Source: Streptomyces mutabilis (GTDB lineage: Bacteria > Actinomycetota > Actinomycetes > Streptomycetales > Streptomycetaceae). Taken from it: 64,000 nt of DNA. The position numbers and the translations under genes are program-made. Location: positions 85,688 through 149,687 of the forward strand of contig NZ_BMTT01000016.1 in NCBI RefSeq assembly GCF_014649815.1. The letters are read 5' to 3'. Under the pieces are notes generated by a model. It did not search any database. It was not told where the DNA came from and saw only the letters and a list, made by a program, of their open reading frames with translations. Shown one piece after another: positions 6,841 to 15,476 of the stretch (within the stretch, counting starts at the first letter, position 1; the number at the start of each line of letters is the position of its first letter).

Positions 6841-7536
6841 GGTTTCAGCAACGTGACGTCGTTGATGATCGCCCGGTCCAACGACGTGCCGGTGAAGGCG
6901 GTGGCCAACGGCATCGCCTCGACCGGTGAGGTGGGCAAGGACTTCGAAGCTCTCACCGTCAAGGGCGACAGTCCGATCAAATCGCCGAAGGAGCTGGAGG
7001 GCAAGAAGGTCGCGATCAACACGTTGAGAAACATCAACGAGACCGCGGTGCGGGCTTCGGTGCGCAAGGCGGGCGGCGACCCGGACGCGGTGGAGCTGGT
7101 CGAGCTGGCCTTCGACCAGATGCCGGCGGCGCTCGACGCCGGGCGGGTCGACGCGGCGATGGTGGTGGAACCGGCGCTGGCCACCGTCAAGAGCCAGGGC
7201 GGCCGGGAGATCGCCAACCCCATGATCGACATCGCGCCGAAGCTCACGGTCGCCATGTACTTCACCTCCACCCTGTACGCGCAGGAGAACCCGGAGACGG
7301 TGGAGAAGTTCCAGGAGGCCACCGCCGAGTCCCTGGCGTACGCCGACGCCCACCCCGACGAGGTCCGCGAGATCGTCACCACGTACACGAAGATCCCGGC
7401 GGACGTGGTGGCGAAGGTGACGCTGCCGAAGTGGCCGGCCGAGCCCGACCGCGCCGCGATCGAGGAGCTGGCGAAGCTCGGCCGGGAGGACGGCCTGTTC
7501 GAGAAGGCGCCGGATCTGGACGAGCTGCTGCCGTGA
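6838..7536 (+). pseudogene. ABC transporter substrate-binding protein, 5' end removed by prophage insertion
   Basis: The remaining 232 codons encode most of a SsuA/TauA/NMT1-type periplasmic-binding fold (MIARSNDVPVKAVANG, LEGKKVAINTLRN, AFDQMPAALDAGRVDAAMVV, YADAHPDEVREIVTTYT). The signal peptide and first lobe are absent, and an in-frame TAA at 6817 precedes the homologous part. Stop and next start overlap (CCGTGAG), so it belongs with the downstream permeases and ATPase. The ligand class (sulfonate, taurine, nitrate, pyrimidine) cannot be told. The missing 5' part should lie at the far prophage end. Confidence 0.88.
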
Positions 7537-8306
7537 GGGGCGCGAACGCCGCACTCGGGGCGGCCGGTCTCGCGGCCTTCCTCGCCCTGGGCGAGGCGGT
7601 GCCGCGGCTCGGCCTGGTCGAGGAGGACTACTTCCCGCCGACCAGCCGCATCGCCGACGCGCTCGGCACGGAGATCGCGGACGGCTCCTTCTGGACCGCG
7701 CTCGGCGACACCCTCACCGGGTGGGCGCTGGGCCTGGCGATCGCGATCGGCGCGGGGATCGTCATCGGGGTGGTCCTCTCCGTGGTGCCGTACCTGCGCG
7801 AGGCGACGGCGTCCACGATCGAGTTCCTGCGCCCGATCCCGTCGGTGGCGCTGATCCCGCTGGCGGTACTGCTGTACGGCACCGAGCTGAGGTCGGTGCT
7901 GCTCCTGGTCGTGTACGCCTCCTTCTGGCAGGTGCTGATCCAGGTCCTCTACGGCGTCCAGGACGTCGACCCGGTCGCCGAGGAGACGGCGCGGTCCTAC
8001 GGTCTCGGCCCCTGGGCGCGGGTCCGGCACGTGCTGTGGCCGACCGCGCTGCCGTACGTCATGACCGGCGTGCGCCTCGCGGCGGCCGTCGCGCTGATCC
8101 TCGCCATCACCGCCGAACTGGTCATCGGCGCGCCCGGACTCGGCGCCCGGATCGCAGTGGCGCGGACCTCGCAGGCGGTGCCCGAGATGTACGCGCTGAT
8201 CGTGGTCGCCGGCCTGCTGGGACTGCTGATCAACGTCGGGGCCCGGTCGGTGGAGCGACGGGCGCTGGCCTGGCACCAGTCGGTGCGCGGGGAGGTGGCG
8301 GTGTGA
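7533..8306 (+). CDS. ABC transporter permease 1 (SsuC/TauC family)
   Basis: 257 residues, start GTG 7533 overlapping the substrate-binding-protein stop. About six hydrophobic segments, with the EAA loop EETARSYGLGPWARVRHVLW contacting the ATPase. It is paired with a second, different permease starting at 8303, a heterodimeric layout less usual than the homodimer of SsuC. It is likely inactive as an importer while the binding-protein gene is interrupted, unless another protein feeds it. Confidence 0.9.
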   Translation: MRGANAALGAAGLAAFLALGEAVPRLGLVEEDYFPPTSRIADALGTEIADGSFWTALGDTLTGWALGLAIAIGAGIVIGVVLSVVPYLREATASTIEFLRPIPSVALIPLAVLLYGTELRSVLLLVVYASFWQVLIQVLYGVQDVDPVAEETARSYGLGPWARVRHVLWPTALPYVMTGVRLAAAVALILAITAELVIGAPGLGARIAVARTSQAVPEMYALIVVAGLLGLLINVGARSVERRALAWHQSVRGEVAV

Positions 8307-9091
8307 GGCGGGTGCTGCTGCGGCTGGTCTTCGTGTTCGCGCTGCCGGCCGTGCTGGTGACCGTGTGGTGGGTGGCCTCGGCGGGCAGCGAGGACGTGTA
8401 CTGGCCGCCGCTCGCCACCGTCCTGGAGACCTTCCCGGACGTGTGGACGGGCGAGCGGTGGCGCGGTGACGTACTGCCCAGCGTGCTGCGGCTCGCGGCC
8501 GGCTACGCACTCGCGGCGGTCGTGGGCGTCGCGCTGGGCACACTGGTCGGCTCCTACCGGCGGGTGCGGGCGGTGTGCGAGCCGGCGCTGGAGTTCCTGC
8601 GCGCGGTGCCGCCGCCGGTGCTGGTGCCGGTGATCATGCTCTTCGCGGGCATCGGCGACACGATGAAGATCGTGGTCATCGCCGCCGGCTGTGTGTGGCC
8701 GGTGCTGCTCAACACCGTGGAGGGGGTCCGGGCGGTCGACGCGGTGACGGCCGAGACGGCCCGCTCCTACGGGGTCACGGGGGTGGCGTGGCTGCGGCAC
8801 GTGGTGCTGCCCTCAGCGAGCCCGCAGATCTTCGCCGGTCTGCGCCAGGCGCTGTCGATCGGCATCATCCTGATGGTGATCAGCGAGATGTTCGCCGCCA
8901 GCAACGGGCTCGGCTTCACCATCGTGCAGTTCCAGCGTTCCTTCGCGATCCCCGGCATGTGGACCGGCATCCTGCTGCTCGGTCTGCTCGGTTTCGTGCT
9001 GTCGGCCCTCTTCCGGCTGGTCGAGCGGCGGGCGCTCGGCTGGTACCACGGTCTGCGTGCCGCCGCCCGGCGGCCCGGGTCAAGCTCCTGA
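8303..9091 (+). CDS. ABC transporter permease 2 (SsuC/TauC family)
   Basis: 262 residues, start GTG 8303 overlapping the previous stop by 4 bases. Five to six membrane helices, and an EAA loop (AETARSYGVTGVAWLRHVVL) followed by PSASPQIFAGLRQALSIG. It is homologous to its neighbour and forms the other half of the channel. Confidence 0.9.
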   Translation: MRRVLLRLVFVFALPAVLVTVWWVASAGSEDVYWPPLATVLETFPDVWTGERWRGDVLPSVLRLAAGYALAAVVGVALGTLVGSYRRVRAVCEPALEFLRAVPPPVLVPVIMLFAGIGDTMKIVVIAAGCVWPVLLNTVEGVRAVDAVTAETARSYGVTGVAWLRHVVLPSASPQIFAGLRQALSIGIILMVISEMFAASNGLGFTIVQFQRSFAIPGMWTGILLLGLLGFVLSALFRLVERRALGWYHGLRAAARRPGSSS

Positions 9092-9102
9092 AAGGGCGGT
9101 CC

Positions 9103-9909
9103 ATGCTCGACGTACGCGGCCTGAAGAAGGTGTACGAGGGATCGGGGCGGCGCGTCGAGGCGGTGCGCGACCTGACCTTCTCCGTGGCGGCCGGGGAACT
9201 GGTGTGCCTGGTCGGCCCGTCCGGGTGCGGCAAGACGACGCTGCTGAGGTGTGTGGGCGGGCTGCTCCGGCCGACCGCCGGCGAGGTGCTCCTGGCGGGG
9301 CGGAAGGTGGACGGCCCGCCGCCGGGGATGGCGTTCGTCTTCCAGGAGTACGGGCGCAGTCTGTTCCCGTGGATGCGGGTCGGCGAGAACGTCGAACTGC
9401 CGCTCAGGCGGAAAGGTTTGGGCAAGGCGCGGCGCCGGGAGCTGGTCGCGGACGCGCTCGGCTCGGTGGGACTCGCGGACGCCGCCGGGGCGTACCCGTG
9501 GCAGCTGTCCGGGGGCATGCAGCAGCGGGTGGCCATCGCCCGGGCACTGGCCTACGAGCCCGAAGTGCTGTTGATGGACGAGCCGTTCGCCGCGGTGGAC
9601 GCGCAGACCCGCGCCGACCTGGAGGACCTGGTGCGGCGGCTGTGGCGGGAGCGCTCGATGACGATCCTCTTCGTCACGCACGACATCGACGAGGCCGTCT
9701 ACCTGGGCGAACGGGTGGTCGTGCTGTCCGCCTCCCCCACCGTCGTCAGGGAGCAGCTGAAGGTCGACCTGCCTCATGGGCGGGACCAGGTGCACACGCG
9801 GGTGGCCCCGCGCTTCGCCGAGCTGCGCACCCGTGTGTACGAGCAGATCCAGGCGGCGAAACGCGGGACGGAACGGCCGGTCAAGTCACCCCTGCCGCGG
9901 CAGGGGTGA
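9103..9909 (+). CDS. ABC transporter ATP-binding protein (SsuB/TauB family)
   Basis: 268 residues. Walker A is GPSGCGKTT, Q-loop FVFQEYGRSLFPW, signature LSGGMQQRVAIARAL, Walker B VLLMDEPFAAVD, H-loop FVTHDIDEAV. It starts 12 bp after permease 2 and completes an SBP-permease-permease-ATPase operon whose first gene is split by the prophage. The 3' end overlaps a perfect 26-bp palindrome. Confidence 0.92.
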   Translation: MLDVRGLKKVYEGSGRRVEAVRDLTFSVAAGELVCLVGPSGCGKTTLLRCVGGLLRPTAGEVLLAGRKVDGPPPGMAFVFQEYGRSLFPWMRVGENVELPLRRKGLGKARRRELVADALGSVGLADAAGAYPWQLSGGMQQRVAIARALAYEPEVLLMDEPFAAVDAQTRADLEDLVRRLWRERSMTILFVTHDIDEAVYLGERVVVLSASPTVVREQLKVDLPHGRDQVHTRVAPRFAELRTRVYEQIQAAKRGTERPVKSPLPRQG

Positions 9910-9910
9910 C
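9885..9910. terminator. Perfect 26-bp palindrome at the operon end
   Basis: GTCACCCCTGCCG (9885-9897) is followed directly by its exact reverse complement (9898-9910). It covers the last codons of the ATPase and faces a convergent gene ending at 9955. No U-tract. A bidirectional terminator is the simplest reading; cruciform or protein binding is possible. Confidence 0.6.
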
Positions 9911-9954
9911 ACTCCCCGCGGCGCCCTCCGGCTCCGGGCGGCCCGCGCTGTGGG

Positions 9955-10617
9955 TCACTCGGGGGCCGGGACCACCCTCAGGTGGGCGGCCGCGGTGCGG
10001 CGGGGGCGCGCGGCACGGGGCGGGGTACGGCGCGGCTCGCGAAGGACCAGGGTCAACCGGGTGCAGCCCAGTTCTCCCAGAACCCTGGGCGTTTCCACCA
10101 CGACCCGGCAGTGGGTGGTGCCCCAGCGCGGGTCCGGGTGGTGCAGCGGCCGTACGGCGCCGTCGTGTTCGACGGCCTCCGCGCCGACGGCACGGATCCA
10201 GTGCGGCAGGCCCTGGCGGTAGGCCGCCTCCATGATGGGGTCCTGGGCGATGTCGCGGCGGACGGCCTGCAGGCCCGGGTCGTGGCCGTACCGCTCCAGG
10301 GCGGCGGCGAAGTGCGCCAGCATGGGCAGGCACCAGCTCGACTCGTGCTCCCCGAGGACCGCGGACGCGTCCGGGTGGAACAGCACGAACCTGAGGAAGT
10401 TGTCGCCCGGCATGGCCGTCGGGTGCGGTCCGGCGCCCCGGAAAAGTGTCCGGAAGGCGCCGTTGGTCAGCACCACGTCCCAGCGGTGGTCGACGACGAG
10501 CGAGGGAAAGGGGACGGCCTCCAGGAGAGCCGTGTAGTCCTGGAGATACGCCTGGACCTCGGGGGTCGCGGGAGCGGGCCGCGGCGCCGGCCGCTGCCCT
10601 CCTGCCTGAAATGCCAT
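9955..10617 (-). CDS. MmyB-like ligand-sensing protein lacking a DNA-binding domain
   Basis: 220 residues matching the C-terminal ligand-binding (PAS-like) region of MmyB/XRE regulators: YLQDYTALLEAVPFPSLVVD, WDVVLTNGAFRTLF, NFLRFVLFHPDA, and a closing strand region containing HCRVVVETP. Full regulators of this family carry an N-terminal HTH, as the gene at 49192-50037 does; here only about 20 Pro/Ala-rich residues precede the domain. It may act by binding a partner regulator, perhaps the XRE protein divergently encoded at 10843. Confidence 0.75.
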   Translation of the reverse strand: MAFQAGGQRPAPRPAPATPEVQAYLQDYTALLEAVPFPSLVVDHRWDVVLTNGAFRTLFRGAGPHPTAMPGDNFLRFVLFHPDASAVLGEHESSWCLPMLAHFAAALERYGHDPGLQAVRRDIAQDPIMEAAYRQGLPHWIRAVGAEAVEHDGAVRPLHHPDPRWGTTHCRVVVETPRVLGELGCTRLTLVLREPRRTPPRAARPRRTAAAHLRVVPAPE

Positions 10618-10663
10618 CGGGAGGTCACCCCTCTTGCCTATGCGGCCTTCTCGCGGCTTCCCG

Positions 10664-10693
10664 ATCCTGGTGCCCCGACGCGAGGCGTGTCAA
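10664..10693 (-). promoter_or_regulatory. Promoter for the MmyB-like gene
   Basis: On the minus strand, TTGACA (10693-10688) is spaced 18 bp from CAGGAT (10669-10664), close to the Streptomyces vegetative consensus TTGACA/TAGGAT, and lies 47 bp upstream of the start codon at 10617. Confidence 0.55.
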
Positions 10694-10731
10694 CTATCGT
10701 GGCATTTCGTGCCTGTTGACGGCTGAAATAG

Positions 10732-10745
10732 GCCACAGTTGTGGC
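10732..10745. promoter_or_regulatory. Inverted repeat GCCACA-GT-TGTGGC
   Basis: Perfect 6-bp arms with a 2-bp centre, located in the divergent intergenic region between the MmyB-like gene and the XRE gene. It could be the operator of the XRE protein encoded 98 bp downstream; assignment is positional only. Confidence 0.4.
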
Positions 10746-10842
10746 GATACCTGGATGTGAGTTCGAGCGGCGCGCTACTCTCCGGGGAGTTCACGGCAAC
10801 CGCTTGTGAAAAGCCTGTGAGAGAGATGTGGGAGAGCTGTCG

Positions 10843-11499
10843 GTGACGGGTGGCTTCGAGGGTCCGGGCGCCCTGCCGACGGCCGCGCTGCCCGCCGTCG
10901 TCGCCCGCGTCACCGCGCTCGCGGACCGGCTCGGCGTACCGCACGCCGAGGTCTTCGACATCGGTCGCCTGTCCGCCGCCTCAGGCGTCCCCGAGCCCGT
11001 GGTCGCGGCGCTGCTGAGCGGTCGGCCCGCCGGTGAACCCGACGTGCAGGCGCGGTTCGTGCAGCGTCTGGACCTGCTGCGCCGCACCCGGCTCAAGCCC
11101 AACGGCCGCAGGTACACCCAGCAGGAGATCGCCGACGGCGCCGGCATGTCCCGGCAGCAGGCGGGCGCCCTCATCAACGGCGACCGGCGGCCCACCATGG
11201 AGCACTGCGACGCCATCCAGCGCTTCTTCCGGGTGTACGCCGGATTCCTGACCGCCGAGGACCCCGAGGCGCTGGCGGTCGCGCTCCAGCACACCGAGCA
11301 GGAACTGCTCCAGCAGCTCGCCGACCGGGAGCGGGCGGCGACGGCCGCCGCCGAGGACCCCCTGGAGCGGCTGCTCCAGGACCACGGTGTGCGCGGCATC
11401 GCCTGGCGGGCCGCCCAACTGCCCACCGACCAGCACCGCGACAAGGTCGCCGAGTGGCTGGACATGCTCCTGGAGAGCGTCAAGCGGCCCGAGTCGTGA
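10843..11499 (+). CDS. XRE-family regulator paired with a metallopeptidase-like gene
   Basis: 218 residues from GTG 10843 (GGGAG 8 bp upstream; GTG 10828 is an alternative). A central helix-turn-helix (YTQQEIADGAGMSRQQAGAL, then INGDRRPTMEHCDAIQRFF) is flanked by an N-terminal helical region and a C-terminal region that may contact the partner. The stop overlaps the next start (GTGA). The pair resembles repressor/ImmA-IrrE systems, in which a metalloprotease cleaves its cognate XRE protein. Confidence 0.8.
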   Translation: MTGGFEGPGALPTAALPAVVARVTALADRLGVPHAEVFDIGRLSAASGVPEPVVAALLSGRPAGEPDVQARFVQRLDLLRRTRLKPNGRRYTQQEIADGAGMSRQQAGALINGDRRPTMEHCDAIQRFFRVYAGFLTAEDPEALAVALQHTEQELLQQLADRERAATAAAEDPLERLLQDHGVRGIAWRAAQLPTDQHRDKVAEWLDMLLESVKRPES

Positions 11500-12071
11500 G
11501 CGTGGGGAGAGACGTGGGCATCGGCAAGGAGATGCGCCGCCTGTGCGGCGAACTGGTCGAGGAGCTGACGCTTCCCGCGCCGGCGCCGCCCGCCGAGCTG
11601 TACGGGGCGCTGTGCGGGGCGATGAGCAGACGCCGGGGCCGTCCGGTGCTGTTCCGCACGGCCGTCTTCCCGTCCGGCACCGCCAGCGGCCTGTGGCTCG
11701 ACTTGGCCGAGCAGGATCTGGTCGTGGTCGAGGAACGCACCGCGCCCGACCACCAGTTGGTGATCCTCGGGCACGAGCTGTGGCACATGAAGGCCGGGCA
11801 CCGCGGTCACCACGTCGAGGGCGGCGTGGTCGCGGCGCGGCTGCTGGAGGGGGACGGCCTGGACCGGGACGAGGAGGCTTTGCGCGCCACCGTGCGCACG
11901 GTGGCCGCACGCTCCCGCTTCGACCTCGCCGAGGAGAAGGACGCGGAGACCTTCGGGCTGCTGCTGGCCAGCAAGTGCCGCACGTGGCTGGACGGTTCGC
12001 CGCTGCGCGGGCCGGTGCAGCGGGACCACCTGGCGGGCCGGATCGGCGCGTCGCTGGGGTACCCGGGCTGA
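11496..12071 (+). CDS. ImmA/IrrE-like metallopeptidase (toxin-type partner)
   Basis: About 191 residues. HELWHMKAGH is a zincin HExxH-type motif, preceded by VVVEERTAPDHQLVIL and followed by KDAETFGLLLASK, where the Glu could be a third ligand. Actinomycete annotations often call this a toxin component. Start GTG 11496 overlaps the XRE stop; GTG 11514 is another possibility. Coupling to the XRE gene suggests induced proteolysis of that regulator, by analogy with ImmR/ImmA. Confidence 0.75.
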   Translation: MSVGRDVGIGKEMRRLCGELVEELTLPAPAPPAELYGALCGAMSRRRGRPVLFRTAVFPSGTASGLWLDLAEQDLVVVEERTAPDHQLVILGHELWHMKAGHRGHHVEGGVVAARLLEGDGLDRDEEALRATVRTVAARSRFDLAEEKDAETFGLLLASKCRTWLDGSPLRGPVQRDHLAGRIGASLGYPG

Positions 12072-12206
12072 TGCCTCGATCGGCTCGTGCGGGCCGGGTG
12101 CGGGGCGCGTCCCGGTTCGATTGTCAGTGGTGGACGGCAAGCTGGGGATGTGCCGCCGCCGGGCGACGGCGCGTGACCGCTGACGTCGTTGTGGGGAGAC
12201 CGACCG

Positions 12207-12443
12207 ATGACCACCGCCGTACTGACCGATCACGAACGCGCGGCCGTGCAGGCCTACCTGCGGCTGCTGCACACCGTACGGGCCGGGTTCGACGCCGCGC
12301 CGGGACCGGCCGGTGCGCCCCGTCCGGTCGTCGTCCCGCCTTCCGTACTGGCCGAGGCGGACCAGGCGCTGCGGGCCGCGGGGCTGGCGGGGAACGAGGA
12401 GGCGTTCTTCCGGCTGCTGCGGAGCTGGCGCCCGGCCTCCTGA
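12207..12443 (+). CDS. Small hypothetical protein
   Basis: 78 residues, ATG 12207 with GGGGAGA upstream. Helical: LTDHERAAVQAYLRLLHTVR, then SVLAEADQALRAAGLAGNEE and FFRLLRSWRP. No recognised family. It lies 135 bp behind the XRE/metallopeptidase pair on the same strand and may be a third member of that unit. Confidence 0.6.
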   Translation: MTTAVLTDHERAAVQAYLRLLHTVRAGFDAAPGPAGAPRPVVVPPSVLAEADQALRAAGLAGNEEAFFRLLRSWRPAS

Positions 12444-12491
12444 CGGGTCGGGTGCGACCTCGGGGTATCGGGGCGCGGGTGTCTTGACGAC

Positions 12492-13172
12492 TCAGGCGTT
12501 GGGGACCGTGACGGCCGTCGCGACCAGTCCTTGCCGGGCGGTCCAGCGGCCGTCGAAACGAGACAGGCGCCGGCCGCCCACGGTCGGTCCCGGCACCAGG
12601 AGCGCGGCGCGCAGGGTGCCGCCACGCGGGTCCCCGGGGTCCACGGAGATCTCGATGTCGGCCTCGGTGAAGTCCAGCCACCGCCCGGTGAGGGGGAACC
12701 ACGCCTTGTAGACGGACTCCTTGGCGCTGAACAGCAACCGGTCCCAGTGGACACCGGGGCGCTCCTCGGCCAGCCGGCGCAGCCGCTCCGCCTCGGCGGG
12801 CAGCGAGACGCTGGACAGGACACCCTCCGGGAGCGGCCCGTCCGGTTCGGCGTCGATGCCGAGCGAGGCCAGATCGGCGGTGCGGACCAGGGCGGCGGCA
12901 CAGTAGCCGTCGCAGTGGGTCATGCTGCCGGTCAGCCCCGCGGGCCAGACGGGCGCACCGCGCTCGCCCTTGAGCACGGGCTGCGCGGGCACGCCCAGCT
13001 TCTCCATGGCCCGGCGGGCGCAGGAGCGCACCACGGTGAACTCCCGGCGCCGCTTGGCGACCGCCCGCGCCACTAGCGGCTCCTCCTGCGGGAGGAGGGG
13101 CAGATGACCGGCGTCGTCGTTGCCGTGGGCCTCCACGGCGACGACCGTGTCGGGGAGCAGTTCCTCGATCAC
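12492..13172 (-). CDS. 4'-phosphopantetheinyl transferase (EntD/Sfp-type)
   Basis: 226 residues. It transfers phosphopantetheine from CoA to carrier-protein serines. Magnesium-binding GIDAEP (GxDxE-type) and LLFSAKESVYKAWFPL (KExxxK motif) are both intact, as is the upstream GSMTHCDGYCAAALV. Start GTG 13172 overlaps the metallophosphoesterase stop (GTGA), so the two are co-translated. The pairing matches, from memory, SCO6673/SCO6672 of S. coelicolor, a broad-specificity enzyme serving polyketide and peptide synthases. Confidence 0.92.
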   Translation of the reverse strand: MIEELLPDTVVAVEAHGNDDAGHLPLLPQEEPLVARAVAKRRREFTVVRSCARRAMEKLGVPAQPVLKGERGAPVWPAGLTGSMTHCDGYCAAALVRTADLASLGIDAEPDGPLPEGVLSSVSLPAEAERLRRLAEERPGVHWDRLLFSAKESVYKAWFPLTGRWLDFTEADIEISVDPGDPRGGTLRAALLVPGPTVGGRRLSRFDGRWTARQGLVATAVTVPNA

Positions 13173-14038
13173 CGGTCCGCCTCCTGACGGACCGGCGCGG
13201 GCAGGACGCGGCGCAGGGCGCCCGGCGGCCCGCTTCGCCTGCGCCATTCGCGGGGGTAACCCACCGAGACCTCCTCGAAGCGGACCCCCTCGTGCCAGGT
13301 GGTCCGGGGGATGTGCAGGTGGCCGTAGACCATGGTGTCGACACGGAACCTGCGGTGCCAGTCGGCGGTCAGGCGGGTGCCGCACCACATGGCGAACTCG
13401 GGGTACCACAGGACGTCGGTGGGGTGCCGGTCCAGTGGGTAGTGGTTGACGAGAACGGTCGGCAGGTCGGCGGGGAGCTCGGCGAGCCTGCGCTCGGTCT
13501 CGGCGACACGGGCCCGGCACCAGGCCTCGCGGCTCGGGTACGGGTCGGGGTGCAGCAGGAATTCGTCGTTGCACACGACGCCGGTGCCGTGGGCGTAGGC
13601 CAGTCCCTCGTCCTTGGTCGCGCACCCGGCGGGCAGGAACGAGTAGTCGTAGAGGAGGAACAGCGGCGCGACCACCGCCGGGCCGCCGGCTCCGTCCCAC
13701 ACGGGGTACGGGTCCTCGGGTGTCGTCACGCCCAGTTCCCGGCACACGTGGACCAGGTGCTCGTAGCGGGCGGCGCCGCGGAGGGTGACGGGGTCCTTGG
13801 GGTGGGTCCACAGTTCGTGGTTGCCGGGGGCCCACACGACCCGGCGGAAGCGGTCCGAGAGGGTGCCGAGGGCCCAGCGGATGTCGGAGACGGTCTCCGC
13901 GACGTCACCTGCCACCAGGAGCCAGTCGTCATCGGAGCCGGGGCGCATGCCCTCCACGAGCTCGCGGTTCTCCCGGTATCCGATGTGCAGGTCGCTGATG
14001 GCCCACATGCGGCCCGGGCCACCGGTCGTCGACGTCAT
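13169..14038 (-). CDS. Metallophosphoesterase
   Basis: 289 residues. The calcineurin-like metal site is complete: ISDLHIG, GDVAE, APGNHELW, LVNHYPLDRHP, YGHLHIP. ATG 14038 is chosen over an upstream start because AAGGGG lies 8 bp before it. It is translationally coupled to the downstream phosphopantetheinyl transferase. The substrate is unknown; coupling hints at a role around CoA or phosphopantetheine turnover, which is inference. Confidence 0.88.
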   Translation of the reverse strand: MTSTTGGPGRMWAISDLHIGYRENRELVEGMRPGSDDDWLLVAGDVAETVSDIRWALGTLSDRFRRVVWAPGNHELWTHPKDPVTLRGAARYEHLVHVCRELGVTTPEDPYPVWDGAGGPAVVAPLFLLYDYSFLPAGCATKDEGLAYAHGTGVVCNDEFLLHPDPYPSREAWCRARVAETERRLAELPADLPTVLVNHYPLDRHPTDVLWYPEFAMWCGTRLTADWHRRFRVDTMVYGHLHIPRTTWHEGVRFEEVSVGYPREWRRRSGPPGALRRVLPAPVRQEADR

Positions 14039-14171
14039 ACCCACCCCTTCGGGACGCGTGTTCGACGCCACGAGATCACATCCCGGCTCCGGTCACAAGC
14101 GCGGCCCCGCGCGCCCGGCCGGGGCCTTGCGGCCGCCCCGCACCGGCGCCGCTGCGTCCGTGCGGCGCACT

Positions 14172-14202
14172 TTGCACCCGCAGGCGTGCGTACCCCTATG
14201 AT
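14172..14202 (+). promoter_or_regulatory. Possible promoter of the ATP-grasp gene
   Basis: TATGAT (14197-14202) fits a -10 element; TTGCAC 19 bp upstream is a weak -35. It lies 117 bp upstream of the ATG at 14319, in the only gap between divergent genes. Confidence 0.35.
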
Positions 14203-14318
14203 CGCCCCAACACCACCGCCCCGATTCACCCTTCGCGCAGGGCGGCTCGGTGTCCCTCCTCCCCCTGGCCGGGCACGGCCCGCTTCGCCCTGCCCGCGAA
14301 CCGTGAAAGGCGGCCTGC

Positions 14319-15476
14319 ATGGTTTCTCCCGTACGCGTCTGGCTCAACCGCACGTACGCGGAGAACGTCTTCTTCATGGATCAGCTGCGGCGAAATCCCG
14401 CCGACCGGGCCGTCGAGATCCACGCGACGCACGGCGACCCGGACTCCCCCGTGCTGGCCGCCGCGGACACCGCCGACCTGGAGCCGGAGGGCCTGTCCGC
14501 GGCCGGCTACGTCGAGTACGCCCTGGACCAGTGCGCGCGGCGCGGGATCGACGTGTTCGTGCCGCGCCTGCACCAGACCGCGATCGTGGCCCACCGCGCG
14601 GAGTTCGAGGCGTCCGGTACGGCCTTGCTGGCACCGCCGCCGGAGGCGGTGGCCGTCTTCCAGGACAAGGTGATCGCCTACGAGGCGGTCCGGGCGATCG
14701 GTGTGCCGGTGCCCCCGTGGTGGCGGGTCCGCACGGCCGGCGAGCTCGTGGCGGCCGTGGAGGAGTTGGAGGCGCTCGGTCACCGGGCGTGCTTCAAGCC
14801 GGCGTCCGGCGCGGGCGGCGTGGGCTTCCGGATGGTCACCCGGGACGCGTTCTCCCTGACGCAGCTGAACGGCTTCCCGAGCCCGTACGTCCCGTTGCCC
14901 CTGGTCGTCGAGGCGCTGCGGGCGGCCGACGGTCCCGTCGACTGGCTGGTGATGCCCCGGCTGGAGGAGCCGGAGGTGTCGGTGGACTGCCTCACCGGTC
15001 CCGACAACCGGGTACGGCTGGCCGTGGGCCGCACCAAGAACGGCCGCCGCCGCGGGTTCACCCTCCAGGACCAGTGGCTGGCGCCGGCCCGGCGGATCGC
15101 CGAGGCGTTCGGGCTGCACCACCTGTCCAACGTGCAGTTCCGGATGTACGGGGACCGGCCCGTCCTGATGGACGTCAACACCCGGCCCGCCGGGGGGCTG
15201 CACCAGCTGGCCCTGTGCGGGATCAACGCGCCGTGGGCGGCCGTTCGGCTGGCCCTCGGAGACGATCCGGGCGAGATGACACCGCCCTTCCTGGGCCAGG
15301 ACTACGCGGTGGTGTCCGGGCCGCGCCCCTTGCGCCCGGTCCCCGCGCCCCAATCGCGCACGGACCTCACCGCCGCTCCGCCCCCGGCCCCGGTGACCCG
15401 CCGCACGCCCACCGTGCCGACCACCACCCCGGCGGGCACCGTCGCCCACGACCCGGCCGCCGGCGCTCCCGCGTAG
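14319..15476 (+). CDS. ATP-grasp ligase-like protein (CarB-like fold)
   Basis: 385 residues. The ATP-grasp core spans about 100-310: FQDKVIAYEAVRAIGVPVPP, ACFKPASGAGGVGFRM, LVMPRLEEPEVSVDCLTG, and metal-binding LMDVNTRPAGGLHQL. The C-terminal 60 residues are a Pro/Thr/Ala-rich linker-like tail. Such stand-alone ligases make peptide or ester bonds to small carboxylates; no substrate can be named. Start ATG 14319 with AAAGGCGG upstream. Confidence 0.85.
   Translation: MVSPVRVWLNRTYAENVFFMDQLRRNPADRAVEIHATHGDPDSPVLAAADTADLEPEGLSAAGYVEYALDQCARRGIDVFVPRLHQTAIVAHRAEFEASGTALLAPPPEAVAVFQDKVIAYEAVRAIGVPVPPWWRVRTAGELVAAVEELEALGHRACFKPASGAGGVGFRMVTRDAFSLTQLNGFPSPYVPLPLVVEALRAADGPVDWLVMPRLEEPEVSVDCLTGPDNRVRLAVGRTKNGRRRGFTLQDQWLAPARRIAEAFGLHHLSNVQFRMYGDRPVLMDVNTRPAGGLHQLALCGINAPWAAVRLALGDDPGEMTPPFLGQDYAVVSGPRPLRPVPAPQSRTDLTAAPPPAPVTRRTPTVPTTTPAGTVAHDPAAGAPA

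Noticed and set aside
5143-7554. An 803-codon integrase reading
   Set aside because: The first 250 codons are antisense to the host substrate-binding protein and only become open because of the insertion; the resolvase domain starts at about 6798.
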